Assembly: GCA_015680685.1 (NCBI GenBank)
Contig: MNCI01034200.1
Location: 394,449-458,448 of the forward strand
Length of the DNA: 64,000 nt
Direction: 5' to 3'
Origin: Gnetum montanum
Lineage: Eukaryota > Streptophyta > Gnetopsida > Gnetales > Gnetaceae
Under the pieces are notes generated by a model. The model was not told the origin of the DNA, did no database searches, and saw nothing but the letters and a program-made list of their open reading frames with translations. Of the stretch, positions 63,320 through 64,000 are shown in pieces. Each line of letters starts with the position of its first letter. The stretch's first letter is position 1. The position numbers and the translations under genes are program-made.

Positions 63320-64000
63320 CATCTAGGCAACATTTCCAAATAAAGAAAATAATCTCGAATAAGAGGATTTTCCAGGCTTTTTGAAGGTGACGCTTAACAC
63401 AATCATCTTGAAAGATACAATGAGGAAAACCAATAGACTGGTTAGGAAGGAAAACTTGGAGAGATTGACACCATTTTCACATGTGTTGAGAGAATGAGCA
63501 ATCCCAAAAGACATGTTGAAAAGAGTCATCCGCTTTACAAATGGGGCATTTAGGATGATCAATTCCTAAAAAAAGAAGCCTATGTCCAATGGGAAGACCT
63601 TGATGAACCAAAGACCAAAAAAAGAAACAGTGCTTAGGTTGGGCCTTGGAAGTCCAAATCCTACGAAAAATAGTTTTCCATTGGTGGTCCTCAAGATGTA
63701 AACTCCAACGTCTATTTAGAGTGGAGAATTGAAAAACTTGCGCATGAAACCAAGATTTGGCTTTAGAGATGCATAAAGAGCAAAGAGGGGAACCGTCAGG
63801 CCAAAACCAATCATCATACCAAGAAGTATTAATATGCATCTTATGCACAACAAAGTTGGAAAGAACTTGCTCTATGTGTTGGTAAATGACAATATCTTGT
63901 CTTTGAAACCCCCATTTAACTTTCGCATGTGTCCAAGAGAGGGTAGGAGAATCATTTCTAACAGTATATAATTGATCAATATGGTGGAGATTGTGGTCAG
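63320..64000 (-). mobile_element. LINE 3' end with zf-RVT domain, continues beyond window
   Basis: The frame at 63477-63848 contains WKTIFRRIWTSKAQPKHCFF, WSLVHQGLPIGHRLLF and CPICKADDSFQHVFWDC, a well-preserved zf-RVT domain of an L1-type LINE on the minus strand. No J-module follows it before 63320, so this LINE belongs to the ordinary type. The upstream part lies beyond 64000. Confidence 0.82.

Noticed and set aside
63477-63848. 123-codon frame as a host gene upstream of exon 1
   Set aside because: It is a clear zf-RVT domain of a LINE.
1-64000. Prokaryotic features (operons, ribosome-binding sites, riboswitches), tRNA and rRNA genes
   Set aside because: The window is eukaryotic intronic and repeat DNA; I found no convincing tRNA or rRNA sequence on either strand by eye.

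Overview
The window looks like nuclear DNA of a seed plant with a large, repeat-filled genome, plausibly a gymnosperm; this is inferred from style, and I cannot name a species. The evidence is plant-type Ty1/copia and Ty3/gypsy elements, L1- and RTE-type LINEs, TTTAGGG telomere-like repeats, and one nuclear gene whose small exons are separated by introns of up to 15.6 kb.

The backbone is a single host gene on the minus strand, from the ATG at 62960 to the stop at 13083. I reconstructed 16 exons, all with GT-AG borders and compatible phases. Together they encode 484 residues of an FAD-dependent oxidoreductase of the HI0933/BaiN-like flavoprotein family. The long introns are full of transposons: intron 1 (62828-51759), intron 5 (48802-44592), intron 7 (44256-40090), intron 9 (39804-24183) and intron 10 (24099-14512).

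Layout from left to right. 1-7400: decayed Ty3/gypsy element (minus) with PBS and LTR. 8640-11720: RTE-type LINE containing six 347-bp tandem copies of part of its own reverse transcriptase. 13083-14511: exons 16-11. 16291-23999: 5'-truncated LINE (LINE-B) split by a nearly complete Ty1/copia element (17802-23372). 24100-24182: exon 10. 24438-28941: RTE LINE pieces and a LINE ORF1 remnant. 30149-35406: L1-type LINE-1 with an 18-bp target-site duplication. 36020-38470: second gypsy remnant, interrupted by a GC-rich LINE 3' fragment (LINE-A). 39805-40089: exons 9-8. 40258-43060: LINE-2. 44257-44591: exons 7-6. 44836-47788: MITE-like foldback, unrecognised coding-like stretch and a gypsy-type LTR. 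48803-51758: exons 5-2. 52300-53040: RTE LINE. 54004-61400: an LTR element interrupted by a related element in opposite orientation. 62109-62151: interstitial telomere repeat. 62829-62960: exon 1. 63320-64000: another LINE end.

The most unusual observation is that several L1-type LINE copies (LINE-2, LINE-A, LINE-B, and partly LINE-1) carry extra coding sequence after the usual reverse transcriptase and zf-RVT domains: a conserved domain here called C1, then an acidic linker and coiled coil, then a C-terminal J-domain-like module. In LINE-A this module is an intact reading frame with the J-domain HPD signature; in LINE-2 and LINE-B it is recognisable but decayed. I do not know of a described plant LINE with this architecture. 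The two LTR elements of related type at 54-61 kb, one inserted into the LTR of the other, are the second notable system.
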